Shown one piece after another: positions 44,451-54,166 of a stretch of 64,000 nt of DNA. Below the pieces are notes generated by a model. It was given only the letters and a program-made list of their open reading frames with translations, had not been told where the DNA came from and did no database searches. Each line of letters opens with the position of its first letter. Positions within the stretch are counted from its first letter, which is position 1. Made by a program: the position numbers and the translations under genes. Source of the stretch: Lachnospiraceae bacterium (lineage in GTDB: Bacteria; Bacillota; Clostridia; Lachnospirales; Lachnospiraceae); contig JAQYAV010000052.1 of the NCBI GenBank assembly GCA_029338675.1, forward strand, positions 26,326 to 90,325. The letters run 5' to 3'.

Positions 44451-45521
44451 TTATCCTTTTTTAACTAGTACTTTAACAATATTAGATGCATAGCAGTTTA
44501 TTTTGTCTTGATCCTTTAAAAAAGAATCAACTAATTCAATATAGGAATACTTTTCCTCGTAGTAATGCTTAAATCCATGGATAAAGTTTGTATTAAGCTG
44601 TGTAATGAAGTATCCTTGTTTTTTTGTGTAACAATTTTGCTTTGTTGCTTTTGTTTTATAATTCTTATCTACAAAAGAAGCAACACTTTTGTGAACTGCA
44701 GTATCTTCAACTGGAAGATAGTAGTATTCATTATAATTATCAAAGAAAAATTTAAGAGTATCATTAATTATAGGCACATAAAGTGTTGCAGAGTTTTTGT
44801 GCGCAGTAAAATTTAGTCCTTCAAAGGTGCAAGTTATGCGCTTTGGAATAGAATAGTCCAAAAGGAATGAAAAAACTAATTGGTTCTCTTTAACAGACAT
44901 TTTGTTTACATGAAAATATCCTTGTTCTAGCTTTGGGTAAGCAAGAAGTGAAAAGATTGACATTAAACCTTCTAAATCCTCATAGTTATGCTGTAATATT
45001 ACAGTTTCTTTTAATTTATTTTTGTCAGTAAGATATTGATTGTAAACCTTTATTAAATCTTTGCCAGAATATTTATCTAAACGGTGTATGCCAAGTAAAA
45101 GCTCAATTGATTTTTGCTTTAAATTATCAAGATGCAGCATATTTTTGTATGGCCGAAGCAATTTATATATATCAATGCTTTCGATATCATCAAAGGTATA
45201 AGATAAATTATATTTTTTTAGCTTGTGAATAATGTATGGCATATCAAAGCCTTCTCCGTTGTAGCTTATTAGTCGATTATAATCTTTAATAAAACTAAAA
45301 AATTCATTTAATATTTGTAATTCAGATATTCCATCGTCATTAAACCATTGAATAATATTCCAATGATTATCCTTGTAATATGAGCAGCCAATTAAATATA
45401 GAAGAGTTGTATCGGAATTAAAACCTGTTGTTTCAATATCGAATAATACTGTGGACTCTTTTTCGAAAAAAACTTGTATACAATTATCAAATTCTTGAGT
45501 TTTGGTAATAATTTTCTTCAT
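44451..45521 (-). CDS. Ribonuclease H-like DEDD exonuclease domain protein (YprB-like)
   Basis: 356 residues. The N-terminal ~170 residues form an RNase H-like/DEDD exonuclease: LFDIETTGFNSDTTLLYLIG (DxE), SYNGEGFDMPYI, and a later HNYEDLEGLMSI with the third/fourth acidic residues. This matches the YprB type (RNase_H_2). The C-terminal ~150 residues are unlike the TPR region of B. subtilis YprB. Probably acts on nucleic-acid 3' ends; role unknown. AAGGAG precedes the start; the track N-terminus MLIFF... lacks one. Confidence 0.78.
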   Translation of the reverse strand: MKKIITKTQEFDNCIQVFFEKESTVLFDIETTGFNSDTTLLYLIGCSYYKDNHWNIIQWFNDDGISELQILNEFFSFIKDYNRLISYNGEGFDMPYIIHKLKKYNLSYTFDDIESIDIYKLLRPYKNMLHLDNLKQKSIELLLGIHRLDKYSGKDLIKVYNQYLTDKNKLKETVILQHNYEDLEGLMSIFSLLAYPKLEQGYFHVNKMSVKENQLVFSFLLDYSIPKRITCTFEGLNFTAHKNSATLYVPIINDTLKFFFDNYNEYYYLPVEDTAVHKSVASFVDKNYKTKATKQNCYTKKQGYFITQLNTNFIHGFKHYYEEKYSYIELVDSFLKDQDKINCYASNIVKVLVKKG

Positions 45522-45671
45522 AACGTTACTCCTTATAAAAAATATTAACAAAATAGCTAAAATATATGTTGTATTTTTGATAAAAAAGGCAATAAAAAAC
45601 GTTTTACATAAATTGTTATTATCATATATAACAATTTTAATATATGTGATTACTTACAGTCAAATAAATGC

Positions 45672-45699
45672 TTGTTTTTTTGTTTGATTATGGTATAAT
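45672..45699 (+). promoter_or_regulatory. Promoter of the divIVA gene
   Basis: TTGTTT, 16-nt spacer ending TGG, TATAAT: an extended -10 promoter ending 35 nt before the start codon. Confidence 0.65.
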
Positions 45700-45734
45700 T
45701 TTTTTAGATTTAATTTTTTGGAGGAAAAAAGTAT

Positions 45735-46190
45735 ATGATGCAACCATTAGATATCAAGACTCAGAAATTCCAAAAAGGTTTGCTTGGATACAAGGCAGCG
45801 GATGTTGATAGTTTTTTGGATACAGTATATAAAGCATATAGTGAATTATATAGTGAAAATGAAAAGTTATCTTCTAATCTTGAGAAGCTTAACGCTACAT
45901 TACAGGAGAATAGAGTTAAGATTTTTGAATTGGAGAATCAATTAAAGGAAGCAAAGACTGAAAGTAAGTCGTCTTCAACAAAACAGACAAAAGAAAAGGC
46001 AACTGTTAAAGAAGAAACAAAGCAGAATGCATCTTCTAAGTTCTTCAAGAAAGAAGAAGCTGCCAAGGTTGCTAATGATGAAGAAGATGATGAGATTTTC
46101 GTTGGAGAGATTGAAGACTCTAGAAAGCCAGACCGTATGATGATTGGTGATGGTGAAGAAGAAGAGGATATGGATTTCGAGTTCTTATAA
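45735..46190 (+). CDS. DivIVA-domain protein
   Basis: 151 residues. N-terminal DivIVA lipid-binding module MMQPLDIKTQKFQKGLLGYKAADVDSFLDTVYKAYSELY, then a coiled coil (about 38-75), a Lys/Ser/Thr linker and a very acidic tail (DEEDDEIF, GDGEEEEDMDFEF). DivIVA proteins bind curved membrane at poles or septa and organise division or growth. Position before ruvAB-zapA-ftsW/pbp fits a cell-division neighbourhood. Two ATG codons adjoin; either may be used. Followed by its own terminator. Confidence 0.87.
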   Translation: MMQPLDIKTQKFQKGLLGYKAADVDSFLDTVYKAYSELYSENEKLSSNLEKLNATLQENRVKIFELENQLKEAKTESKSSSTKQTKEKATVKEETKQNASSKFFKKEEAAKVANDEEDDEIFVGEIEDSRKPDRMMIGDGEEEEDMDFEFL

Positions 46191-46202
46191 GATTTTACAT
46201 AG

Positions 46203-46230
46203 AGTGTTGCCGTTGGCAACACTTTTTTTA
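46203..46230 (+). terminator. Terminator between divIVA and ruvA
   Basis: AGTGTTGCC-GTT-GGCAACACT, perfect 9-bp stem followed by T7. The ruvA ribosome site AGGAG begins right after it, so ruvA expression needs read-through or another promoter. Confidence 0.85.
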
Positions 46231-46240
46231 GGAGTGCAAT

Positions 46241-46843
46241 ATGTTATCTTTTATTAAAGGTACAATTGAATACATATATCAGGATTGCTTTGTAATCGAA
46301 AATGAAGGCTTAGGTTATAAAATATATACTAGTTTAGAGGTTTTAGGAAAGCTAGTGCTTCATGAAAATGTTAAGGTATTTACTTATATGAGTGTTCGTG
46401 AAGATGATATTAGTTTGTTTGGCTTTCTAAGACAAGATGAATTAGAAGTGTTTAAATTACTTATTAGTGTTAATGGAATTGGTCCAAAAGGAGCACTGGC
46501 TATTTTATCTGTTTTATCAGTGGATGATTTAAGAATGGCGGTTTTATCAGAAGATTTTAAAGCAATAGCAAAAGCTAATGGAGTTGGACCTAAAACGGCA
46601 CAACGAGTTGTTATTGAGTTAAAAGATAAATTTAAGCTTGAAGATGTTTTGCCGTCCTTGGTAGATTCAAGTGATGTAGCTTTTGTTAGTAGCGATGCAA
46701 GTAAAGAAGCTATTCTTGCTTTAACTAGTTTAGGTTATTCTAACATGGAAGCGACAAAGGCTGTTAAATCAGTAGGTGATATTTCTTCATTGTCAGTTGA
46801 GGAGATAATTAAGTTAGCATTAAAGTCTATGGTGGTAATGTAA
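46241..46843 (+). CDS. ruvA: Holliday junction branch migration protein RuvA
   Basis: 200 residues, normal RuvA length. OB-fold N-terminal domain (MLSFIKGTIEYIYQDCFVIENEGLGYKI), two helix-hairpin-helix motifs (ISVNGIGPKGALAIL and ANGVGPKTAQRVVIEL), and a C-terminal domain III (ASKEAILALTSLGYSNMEATKAVKSV) that regulates RuvB. Tetramers bind Holliday junctions and load the RuvB motor. The ruvB start codon follows the ruvA stop directly. Confidence 0.97.
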   Translation: MLSFIKGTIEYIYQDCFVIENEGLGYKIYTSLEVLGKLVLHENVKVFTYMSVREDDISLFGFLRQDELEVFKLLISVNGIGPKGALAILSVLSVDDLRMAVLSEDFKAIAKANGVGPKTAQRVVIELKDKFKLEDVLPSLVDSSDVAFVSSDASKEAILALTSLGYSNMEATKAVKSVGDISSLSVEEIIKLALKSMVVM

Positions 46844-47857
46844 ATGGGAAATAATGATAAAAGAATAATATCAACTGATATTATTCCAGAAGAAGATAGA
46901 ATTGAAAATGGTTTACGCCCTGCATCGTTATCGGAATATATTGGACAAGAAAAGGCAAAAAAGAATTTACGAGTTTTTATAGAAGCTGCGAAGAAACGTA
47001 AAGAATCCTTGGATCATGTTTTATTGTATGGACCTCCTGGACTTGGAAAGACAACTCTTGCTTCAATTGTTGCTTCAGAGATGGGAGTAAATCTTAAAAT
47101 CACCTCTGGCCCTGCAATTGAAAAACCAGGTGAGTTAGCTGCAATACTTAATAACTTATCTGAGAATGATGTTTTGTTCATTGACGAGATTCACAGACTA
47201 AACAAACAAGTTGAAGAAGTACTTTATCCTGCAATGGAAGATTTTGCTATTGACATAGTAATTGGTAAGGGCGCAGCCGCAAGGTCAATACGACTAGATT
47301 TACCGAGATTTACACTTGTTGGTGCAACAACAAGAGCGGGTATGCTGACAGCACCGCTTAGAGATAGATTTGGTGTTGTGAATCGTCTTGAATTTTATAA
47401 TGTTACTGAACTAATGCAGATTATTATTAGATCAGCTAAAGTACTTGGTGTTGATATTGATGAAGAAGGTGCTTTGGAGATTGCAAAGCGTTCAAGAGGA
47501 ACACCAAGATTAGCAAACAGATTATTAAAACGTGTGAGAGATTTTGCTGAGGTTGAGCATGATGGTGTAATAGATTATAATACTGCTAATATGGCATTGG
47601 ATCGTTTAGAGGTTGATTCCATGGGACTTGATAACATGGATAGAAATATATTAGAAACAATGATATATAAATTTTCAGGTGGTCCAGTTGGTTTAGACAC
47701 ATTAGCAGCTGCTTTAGGAGAGGATTCAGGTACATTAGAGGATGTATATGAACCATATCTAATAAAAAATGGGTTTATAAATAGAACACCACGTGGTAGA
47801 ATGATTACCGAGCATTGTTATAAGCATCTTGGCTTAGAGCATATGATAGAGGATTAA
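46844..47857 (+). CDS. ruvB: Holliday junction branch migration ATPase RuvB
   Basis: 337 residues. AAA+ motor: [19 protein letters not shown], Walker A GPPGLGKT (63-70), Walker [11 protein letters not shown], sensor 1 [10 protein letters not shown], arginine finger region TAPLRDRFG, and the winged-helix end [19 protein letters not shown]. Hexamers drive branch migration with RuvA. Abuts ruvA with no gap; zapA follows after 20 nt. Confidence 0.97.
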   Translation: MGNNDKRIISTDIIPEEDRIENGLRPASLSEYIGQEKAKKNLRVFIEAAKKRKESLDHVLLYGPPGLGKTTLASIVASEMGVNLKITSGPAIEKPGELAAILNNLSENDVLFIDEIHRLNKQVEEVLYPAMEDFAIDIVIGKGAAARSIRLDLPRFTLVGATTRAGMLTAPLRDRFGVVNRLEFYNVTELMQIIIRSAKVLGVDIDEEGALEIAKRSRGTPRLANRLLKRVRDFAEVEHDGVIDYNTANMALDRLEVDSMGLDNMDRNILETMIYKFSGGPVGLDTLAAALGEDSGTLEDVYEPYLIKNGFINRTPRGRMITEHCYKHLGLEHMIED

Positions 47858-47877
47858 TTAACGAAGGAGATAAATGT

Positions 47878-48282
47878 ATGGCTAATAAAGTAGATATACC
47901 TGTAGTAATTAATGGGAAAGTTTATACATTAAGTGGATATGAGGGGGAAGACTATCTCCAAAATGTTGCAACTTATATTAATGGAAAAATAGCAGAATGC
48001 AAAACGTCTGATCAGTATAGAAGAATGAACACAGAATATCAGGGTGTTTTGCTTGCACTTAATATAGCAGATGATTATTTCAAAGCTAAGAACAGAGCTG
48101 ACAGTATGGTTAATGAAGATACTAATAAGGAACAACAGCTTTATGATTTAAGACATGAAGTAATAGAAGCTCAGATTAAACATGAATCAGCTCTTAAGAT
48201 GATAGAAGAATATAAAGAGCAAATTAATGCTTTACAAAGAAAGATTATACAACTTGAAGCTGAAAAGGGTCGAAATGATTAA
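47878..48282 (+). CDS. zapA: Cell division protein ZapA
   Basis: 134 residues. N-terminal ZapA domain VDIPVVINGKVYTLSGYEGEDYLQNVATYINGKIAEC and the later VLLALNIADDYFKAK, then a coiled coil (about 75-130). ZapA bundles FtsZ filaments. GAAGGAG precedes the start. Its last codons overlap the start of the U32 gene by 8 nt, a common arrangement in Clostridia. Confidence 0.9.
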   Translation: MANKVDIPVVINGKVYTLSGYEGEDYLQNVATYINGKIAECKTSDQYRRMNTEYQGVLLALNIADDYFKAKNRADSMVNEDTNKEQQLYDLRHEVIEAQIKHESALKMIEEYKEQINALQRKIIQLEAEKGRND

Positions 48283-50692
48283 TAATAAAAAATGTGAAAT
48301 TTTATCCCCATGCGGATCATATGATATTTTAATTGCTGCAATTAAAGCAGGCGCTGACGCCTGCTATTTGGGTGGCAATAAATTTGGCGCACGTGCATTT
48401 GCTACTAATTTTGATGAAGATGCATTGATTAGAGCAATTGATTATGCACATTTGCATGACGTTAATATATATTTGACTATAAACACCTTATTTAAGAACA
48501 ATGAGATTGAAGCACTTTATAACTATATTTTGCCGCTATATAAAGCAGGATTAGATGCACTAATTGTTCAGGATTTAGGTGTTTTTTGTTGTGTCAAAAA
48601 ATGGTTTCCTGATATTCATGTTCATTGTAGTACTCAGATGAATATTACTTCTTATAATGCAGCAAAAATGATGTATGAAAAGGGAGCTGACAGAATAGTT
48701 ACAGCACGAGAAATGTCACTTCAGGAGATAAAATATATAAAAGATAGGATACCAGATTTAGAGATAGAATCATTTGTGCATGGAGCAATGTGTTATTCGT
48801 ATAGTGGACAATGCCTGATGAGTTCTTTAGCTGGAGGCAGAAGTGGTAATAGAGGAAGATGTGCACAACCTTGCCGAAAATGCTACGATAATTCTTATAT
48901 TTTATCAATGAAAGATATGTGCGCTTTAGAAAATATACCAAGTATTATTGAAGCTGGTATAGACTCACTAAAAATTGAAGGAAGAATGAAAAATGAATAT
49001 TATGTTGCTTCTGCAGTGGATGCATACAAAAATATAAGAGATGATTATTATAATGGCTCTTTTGACAAAGACAAGGCATTAGCATATAAGAATAAGCTGG
49101 CTAATATTTTTAATCGCGGTGGATTTTGCAATGGTTATTATTTTATGCATAATGGAAAGAATATGATTTCTGTGGATAGACCTAATAACCAAGGTGTTTT
49201 AATTGGAAAAGTAAAGGGAGTAAAGCAAGGAAAAATATGCATTTCTTTGTATGATGAATTATATAGGCAGGATGTATGTGAGATAATATTAAATAATGGT
49301 AACACTATTGAGATAACAAGCGGAATTGATGGGAAAACGAAACAAGAAGTATGGCTGAACTGTCCAAAAACAAAGTCTATTAAAATTAATTCTAACGTTT
49401 ATAGAACAAGATGCAATTATATTTTAGAAGGTGTTATTGATAAAATAAATAAAACTGACCAGTATAAAAAGAAAGTAGATTGTTATTTTACAGGTAAAAT
49501 TGGTAGTAAAATATCTATTTGCCTTGTAACAAATCTTAATGATAAATCTATTTCAGTTACATGTTATGGAATAGATGTTGAAAAATCAGACAAATTTACC
49601 AATGATGTAAAACAAATAGAAAGCAAATTAAACCAGATTGGAGATACAGAATTTGTATTCGATAATATTGTTATTGATATAGATGAAACTGCTTTTCTTC
49701 CAGTGGGTGCTATAAAGAATTTACGAAGAGAGGCAATTGAAAAATTAGAAGAAACAATTGTTAAAGAGTATAAAAGAGACGCTGGTCCTAGTAATGGTAT
49801 AGATTACATGGAAGATCTTTGTAATGCTGATGCGTCAATTATAAGAAAACGAAAGAATAATTCAAATGATAATTACATTTCTAACTTGAAGATAAAAATA
49901 TTTGTTTCTAGTATAGAACAATTGAAAATTGTATCTGATTATAATATATTTGGTGTTTATTTAAGACCTAATTTGTATAAACAAATTAAGAATCAAGATA
50001 TTATAAATAAGCTTTTAGAAAAGAACATAAAAATTTATATTGAATTACCTAATATATTTAGGAATTCATCAAAATCCATTAAAGAAATTCTTGCGGATAA
50101 TTTTGTTTATGGCGTTGCAGTAAAGAATATTGATGGTATGGCATACATTAAAAGCTTAAAGGATTATAATAAGGAGATTGTATATGCATCATCGCTTTAT
50201 GCCTATAATAACGTGGCAATAGATGAAATATATACAGGAAATGAAATATTTGAAATACCAAAAGAGCTTAATCAATATGAATTTGATAGGTTAGCTGTTG
50301 TATCTAGAGAATTTATAATATATGAACACCAGCAGGTTATGCTTTCATCTCAGTGTGTTAAAAAAACAACTGATAAATGTTCTAAAGATTACTCTTTAGG
50401 AAGAATAATTGATGACAAAGGAAATGCATTTTATTATCAAACATTATGTGATGAATGTTGCAATATAATCTATAATGGTGTACCATATTGCAATATTGAT
50501 ATTGTTGACGATAGTTTTGTTTTGGATAAACAAATAGAATATCTTAAAATTAATTTTACTGTTGAAACAGAAGATATAGTTCGTAAACTGATGAATTTGT
50601 TTGTTGGTAATATTGGAAGTATTTCAAATAATCAAGTGCGAGATATCGTAGGCAATACAACAACAGGGCATTATTTTCGAGGAGTTGATTAA
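48275..50692 (+). CDS. Peptidase U32 family protein, large form
   Basis: 805 residues. The N-terminal part begins CEILSPCGSYDILIAAIKAGADACYLGG and contains the U32 signature around ESFVHGAMCYSYSGQCLMSS and GNRGRCAQPCRKCY, with clustered cysteines. The C-terminal half is the extended form with the collagenase-associated (DUF3656-type) domain and a final Cys-rich patch (TLCDECCNIIYNGVPYCN). U32 relatives such as TrhP/RlhA act in RNA hydroxylation rather than proteolysis, so an RNA-modification role is possible. ATG 48275 overlaps zapA; the track start at 48227 lies deep inside zapA and is rejected. Confidence 0.87.
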   Translation: MINNKKCEILSPCGSYDILIAAIKAGADACYLGGNKFGARAFATNFDEDALIRAIDYAHLHDVNIYLTINTLFKNNEIEALYNYILPLYKAGLDALIVQDLGVFCCVKKWFPDIHVHCSTQMNITSYNAAKMMYEKGADRIVTAREMSLQEIKYIKDRIPDLEIESFVHGAMCYSYSGQCLMSSLAGGRSGNRGRCAQPCRKCYDNSYILSMKDMCALENIPSIIEAGIDSLKIEGRMKNEYYVASAVDAYKNIRDDYYNGSFDKDKALAYKNKLANIFNRGGFCNGYYFMHNGKNMISVDRPNNQGVLIGKVKGVKQGKICISLYDELYRQDVCEIILNNGNTIEITSGIDGKTKQEVWLNCPKTKSIKINSNVYRTRCNYILEGVIDKINKTDQYKKKVDCYFTGKIGSKISICLVTNLNDKSISVTCYGIDVEKSDKFTNDVKQIESKLNQIGDTEFVFDNIVIDIDETAFLPVGAIKNLRREAIEKLEETIVKEYKRDAGPSNGIDYMEDLCNADASIIRKRKNNSNDNYISNLKIKIFVSSIEQLKIVSDYNIFGVYLRPNLYKQIKNQDIINKLLEKNIKIYIELPNIFRNSSKSIKEILADNFVYGVAVKNIDGMAYIKSLKDYNKEIVYASSLYAYNNVAIDEIYTGNEIFEIPKELNQYEFDRLAVVSREFIIYEHQQVMLSSQCVKKTTDKCSKDYSLGRIIDDKGNAFYYQTLCDECCNIIYNGVPYCNIDIVDDSFVLDKQIEYLKINFTVETEDIVRKLMNLFVGNIGSISNNQVRDIVGNTTTGHYFRGVD

Positions 50693-52126
50693 ATGATTAA
50701 TATTATTTGTGAAGTATCAAAATATATAATTCTATTATTTATGGTGCTTTACACAGTAAAGTGTTTTTCAATTTTAGCAACAAAAGATGAAAAAAAGAAA
50801 AAACATAATCTTAATGTACAGATATTTTATGTATTTATGATTCATTTTTTCTGCTATTTGACGCTGTATTTAAGAATGCAGGATAAAAAGGTTTTGATAT
50901 TATATGGTTTGCAAATTTTTGTAGCTATATTTTATATAGTTGTATTCCATTCAGTGTATAAGGATTCATCTAGATTGTTAACAAATAATACTGCGTTTAT
51001 ATTGTTAATAGGCTATACTATTTTGACAAGACTAGATATGGATAAAGCAATAAGACAGTTTACCTTTGCAACAATTGGATTATTTGTTTCTTCGTTTATT
51101 CCTGCCATTATGATTAAGTGGAAGGATATGAAGAATAAAGGAACCTTATATGGAATATCAGGTATTATATTACTCACAACAGTATTTATTCCAGGCTTAG
51201 GTTATTCCAGCTATGGTTCAAGAAACTGGATTCGTATTGGTGGATTATCATTGCAACCGATGGAATTTGTCAAAATATTGTTTGTATTTTTTGTTGCATG
51301 TATGCTTGTAAAAGCTAGTACATTTAAAGAGTTATTTGTGAATGCAATTATTTCAGCAGGTTTTATGCTTGTGTTGGTTTTAGAAAAAGACTTAGGTGCA
51401 GCTGTAATATTTTATATAACATATGTATTTATGGTTTATCTTGCAACATCTAGAATTATATTTTTGATTGGTGGAGTATCATTAGGCGCAGGAGCAGTAT
51501 TTGCAGGGTATGTTTTATTTAAGGATAGTTTATTTGCACATGTTATGGTTCGAGTAGAAGCATGGTTGGATCCTTTTGCTAATATTGATGGTGGAGGATA
51601 TCAGGTAGCGCAATCATTATTTGCACTTGGTACAGGCGGCTATACTGGTTCGGGATTATATATGGGCAGTGCAGATACAATTCCTGTAAGTGAAAGTGAT
51701 TTTATTTTTTCAGCAATATGTGAAGAATTAGGCGTTGTATTTGGAATGGCATTAATTCTAGTAATATTAAGTATTTTTATATCATTTACTAATGTCGCAA
51801 TGAAATGCAGAATTCCATTTTATAAATATTCAGCATTTGGATTTGCTTCTATATATATTGTTCAGTCATTGCTTAATTTAGGAGGCGTTACAAAATTTAT
51901 TCCTTCAACTGGTGTAACATTACCATTAATTAGTTATGGTCTTAGTTCGGTTCTAAGTACATTAATTATTTTTGCTGTAGTTCAAGGAATATATGTAATA
52001 AGTCATAAAGAGGCGGAGAAGTATGAAAAAGAAAGACAAAAAATTAGAAAACAACAAGAAAAATCAACAATTGAATATATCGTCCCAAGAACAGGAGTTA
52101 ATCGACAAAGAGCACGAGAGAGCTAA
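50693..52126 (+). CDS. FtsW/RodA/SpoVE-family SEDS glycosyltransferase
   Basis: 477 residues, about ten hydrophobic helices. SEDS features: GSRNWIRIGGLSLQPMEFVKILFVFF, LEKDLGAAVIFYITY, the loop VRVEAWLDPFANIDGGGYQVAQSLFALGTGGYTGSGL, and GLTLPLISYG-like STGVTLPLISYGLSS. It polymerises glycan strands from lipid II with its partner PBP, encoded next. Whether it serves division or elongation cannot be decided here. Start follows the U32 stop directly; the last 104 nt overlap the PBP gene in another frame. Confidence 0.9.
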   Translation: MINIICEVSKYIILLFMVLYTVKCFSILATKDEKKKKHNLNVQIFYVFMIHFFCYLTLYLRMQDKKVLILYGLQIFVAIFYIVVFHSVYKDSSRLLTNNTAFILLIGYTILTRLDMDKAIRQFTFATIGLFVSSFIPAIMIKWKDMKNKGTLYGISGIILLTTVFIPGLGYSSYGSRNWIRIGGLSLQPMEFVKILFVFFVACMLVKASTFKELFVNAIISAGFMLVLVLEKDLGAAVIFYITYVFMVYLATSRIIFLIGGVSLGAGAVFAGYVLFKDSLFAHVMVRVEAWLDPFANIDGGGYQVAQSLFALGTGGYTGSGLYMGSADTIPVSESDFIFSAICEELGVVFGMALILVILSIFISFTNVAMKCRIPFYKYSAFGFASIYIVQSLLNLGGVTKFIPSTGVTLPLISYGLSSVLSTLIIFAVVQGIYVISHKEAEKYEKERQKIRKQQEKSTIEYIVPRTGVNRQRARES

Positions 52127-53540
52127 GAAGAACGAAATAAAAAATAAACCAATCGTTTTAACGACTTATGTAGTTGTATTTCTGTTTGTTGGCTTAATAG
52201 GATATATTGCGTATTTTATGCAGTTTAAATCAGAATCAATAATTGCTAATTCTAGAAATATCAGGCAGGATTCTTTTGCTGATAAAATCGAAAGAGGCGA
52301 TATTATTACAAGTGATGGAGTTGTTATTGCTACAAGCGAGACTGATGAAGAGGGAAATACATATAGATCATATCCATATAGTAATATGTTTGCTCATGTT
52401 GTCGGGTACGAAAAGTATGGAAAGTCTGGTATTGAGCTTCAGGGAAATTTTTATATGCTTAGAACACATGTTAATATTGTAGAACGTGTGTATAGAGAAA
52501 TAAAAGAAGAAAAAAATCGTGGTGATAACGTAGTTACTACACTTGATTATAATTTGCAAGAAACTGCATATAACGCTTTAGGTAGCTGTAATGGTGCAGT
52601 TGTTGTGCTAGAACCTGATACTGGAAAGATACTTGCCATGGTTTCAAAGCCAGATTTTGATCCTAACAATATAGATGGGGTTTGGGAGTATTTGCAGTCT
52701 GAAGAGGGACAAAATAGCTCAGTGTTACTTAATAGAGCAACTCAGGGAATGTATGCACCTGGTTCTACATTTAAGATTGTAACACTTCTTGAATATATGA
52801 GAGAGAAGAGTAATTATTCTAATTATAATTTTGATTGCTACGGAAGTGATGTATTTTCAGGGGTAAGCATTCATTGTAGTGACGAAAGAAATCATGGACA
52901 GGAAAATTTGGCTGATTCTTTAGCTTATTCTTGTAATGTTTCATTTGCCAATATTGGAACAAAGCTTAGCTATGATTCATATAAGAATACCGCTGAGGAT
53001 TTACTATTTAATAAAGAATTACCTTTTGATGGTGTATATTCAAAATCACAATTTTTTATAAACGCAAAAAGTAAGGCAGATGAGATCCCTCAAACAGCAA
53101 TTGGACAGGGAGATACAAAAATAACTCCACTTCATAATGCGATGATAATGTCAGCTATTGCTAATGGTGGATATTTAATGAAGCCTTATTTGTTGGATAG
53201 AATTGAAAATGATGATGGAGCACATATAAAAACATTTTCTCCAAAGGGCTATGGTAATATTATTACTAATACTGAATCTTTGGCGTTAACAGAGTATATG
53301 AAAGGTGTGTGTTCGTATGGTACGGCATCAGGTTATTTTGGAGACACATCTTATAGTGTTGCAGGAAAAACTGGAACAGCAGAATATGATGATGATGGAA
53401 ATTGCAATTCTTGGTTTGTAGGATTTTCTAATCCTGATAATCCGGATATTGTTGTAAGTGTAATAGTTGAAGACAGTAATATCAATGGAGTTACAGGTAC
53501 AAGTATTGCAAGACAAATTTTTGATGCATATTACAATTAG
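52023..53540 (+). CDS. Class B penicillin-binding protein (transpeptidase)
   Basis: 505 residues. Polar cytoplasmic N-terminus (~45 residues, Lys/Asn/Gln-rich), one membrane helix (about 46-68), a short dimerisation domain, and a transpeptidase domain with Ser248 in PGSTFKIV (SxxK), SCN in AYSCNVSF, and AGKTGTAE (KTG). It cross-links peptidoglycan stems and pairs with the SEDS protein. Start ATG 52023 has GGCGGAGAAG upstream and lies 104 nt inside the SEDS gene, an unusually long overlap. No PASTA domains. Confidence 0.92.
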   Translation: MKKKDKKLENNKKNQQLNISSQEQELIDKEHERAKKNEIKNKPIVLTTYVVVFLFVGLIGYIAYFMQFKSESIIANSRNIRQDSFADKIERGDIITSDGVVIATSETDEEGNTYRSYPYSNMFAHVVGYEKYGKSGIELQGNFYMLRTHVNIVERVYREIKEEKNRGDNVVTTLDYNLQETAYNALGSCNGAVVVLEPDTGKILAMVSKPDFDPNNIDGVWEYLQSEEGQNSSVLLNRATQGMYAPGSTFKIVTLLEYMREKSNYSNYNFDCYGSDVFSGVSIHCSDERNHGQENLADSLAYSCNVSFANIGTKLSYDSYKNTAEDLLFNKELPFDGVYSKSQFFINAKSKADEIPQTAIGQGDTKITPLHNAMIMSAIANGGYLMKPYLLDRIENDDGAHIKTFSPKGYGNIITNTESLALTEYMKGVCSYGTASGYFGDTSYSVAGKTGTAEYDDDGNCNSWFVGFSNPDNPDIVVSVIVEDSNINGVTGTSIARQIFDAYYN

Positions 53541-53571
53541 TGCTTTGTTTGTTATGTAGGCTTGTATTGTC

Positions 53572-53600
53572 TTGATATATATTCGTTTTTTTGATATAAT
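53572..53600 (+). promoter_or_regulatory. Strong promoter before the Nudix gene
   Basis: TTGATA, 17-nt spacer, TATAAT: the best sigma-A match noticed in the window, ending 48 nt before the Nudix start codon. Confidence 0.75.
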
Positions 53601-53648
53601 GACTTTAAATGACACACCAATCTTAAATGATTAGCAGGAGGAATTGCA

Positions 53649-54101
53649 ATGATAAAAGCAACAAGCTGTGGAGGTGTGGTAATCTTTAGAGGAAAAGTGT
53701 TGTTACTTTACAAAAACTATAAGAACAAATATGAAGGTTGGGTTTTACCCAAAGGTACTGTTGAGAAGGATGAGCAATACAATGAAACTGCTTTACGAGA
53801 AGTTAAAGAAGAAACAGGGGTAAGTGCTCACATTATTAAGTACGTAGGAAAGAGTAATTACTCATTTAATGCGTCATACGATATTATTAATAAAGATGTG
53901 CATTGGTATCTTATGATGGCAGACAGTTATTATAGCAAACCTCAGAGAGAGGAATATTTCTTAGACTCAGGTTACTACAAGTTCCATGAGGCATACCACC
54001 TTCTTAAGTTTCCTAACGAGAAACAAATATTAGATCAAGCGTATGATGAGTATTTAACGCTTAAACATAATAATTTGTGGGGAAGCAAAAAATATTTTTA
54101 A
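53649..54101 (+). CDS. Nudix hydrolase (Ap4A hydrolase-like)
   Basis: 150 residues. Complete Nudix box G-x5-E-x7-REVKEETG in GTVEKDEQYNETALREVKEETGV. The N-terminus KATSCGGVVIFRGKVLLLYKNYKNKYEGWVLPKG is like the bis(5'-nucleosyl)-tetraphosphatase group, which cleaves Ap4A or other capped nucleotides. AGGAGG precedes the start. A short hairpin terminator follows the stop. Confidence 0.85.
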   Translation: MIKATSCGGVVIFRGKVLLLYKNYKNKYEGWVLPKGTVEKDEQYNETALREVKEETGVSAHIIKYVGKSNYSFNASYDIINKDVHWYLMMADSYYSKPQREEYFLDSGYYKFHEAYHLLKFPNEKQILDQAYDEYLTLKHNNLWGSKKYF

Positions 54102-54106
54102 CTAAT

Positions 54107-54128
54107 AAAACCCGATTATTCGGGTTTT
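54107..54128 (+). terminator. Short terminator after the Nudix gene
   Basis: AAAACCCG-ATTATT-CGGGTTTT, perfect 8-bp stem with T4, between Nudix and sortase genes. Confidence 0.7.
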
Positions 54129-54166
54129 GTTTAATTATAGGTTTATTGTTTAGGATGGAGTTATAT

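Noticed and set aside
48227-48274. N-terminal extension of the U32 protein in the ORF track
   Set aside because: It lies deep inside zapA in another frame and lacks a ribosome site; ATG 48275 with 8-nt overlap fits better.
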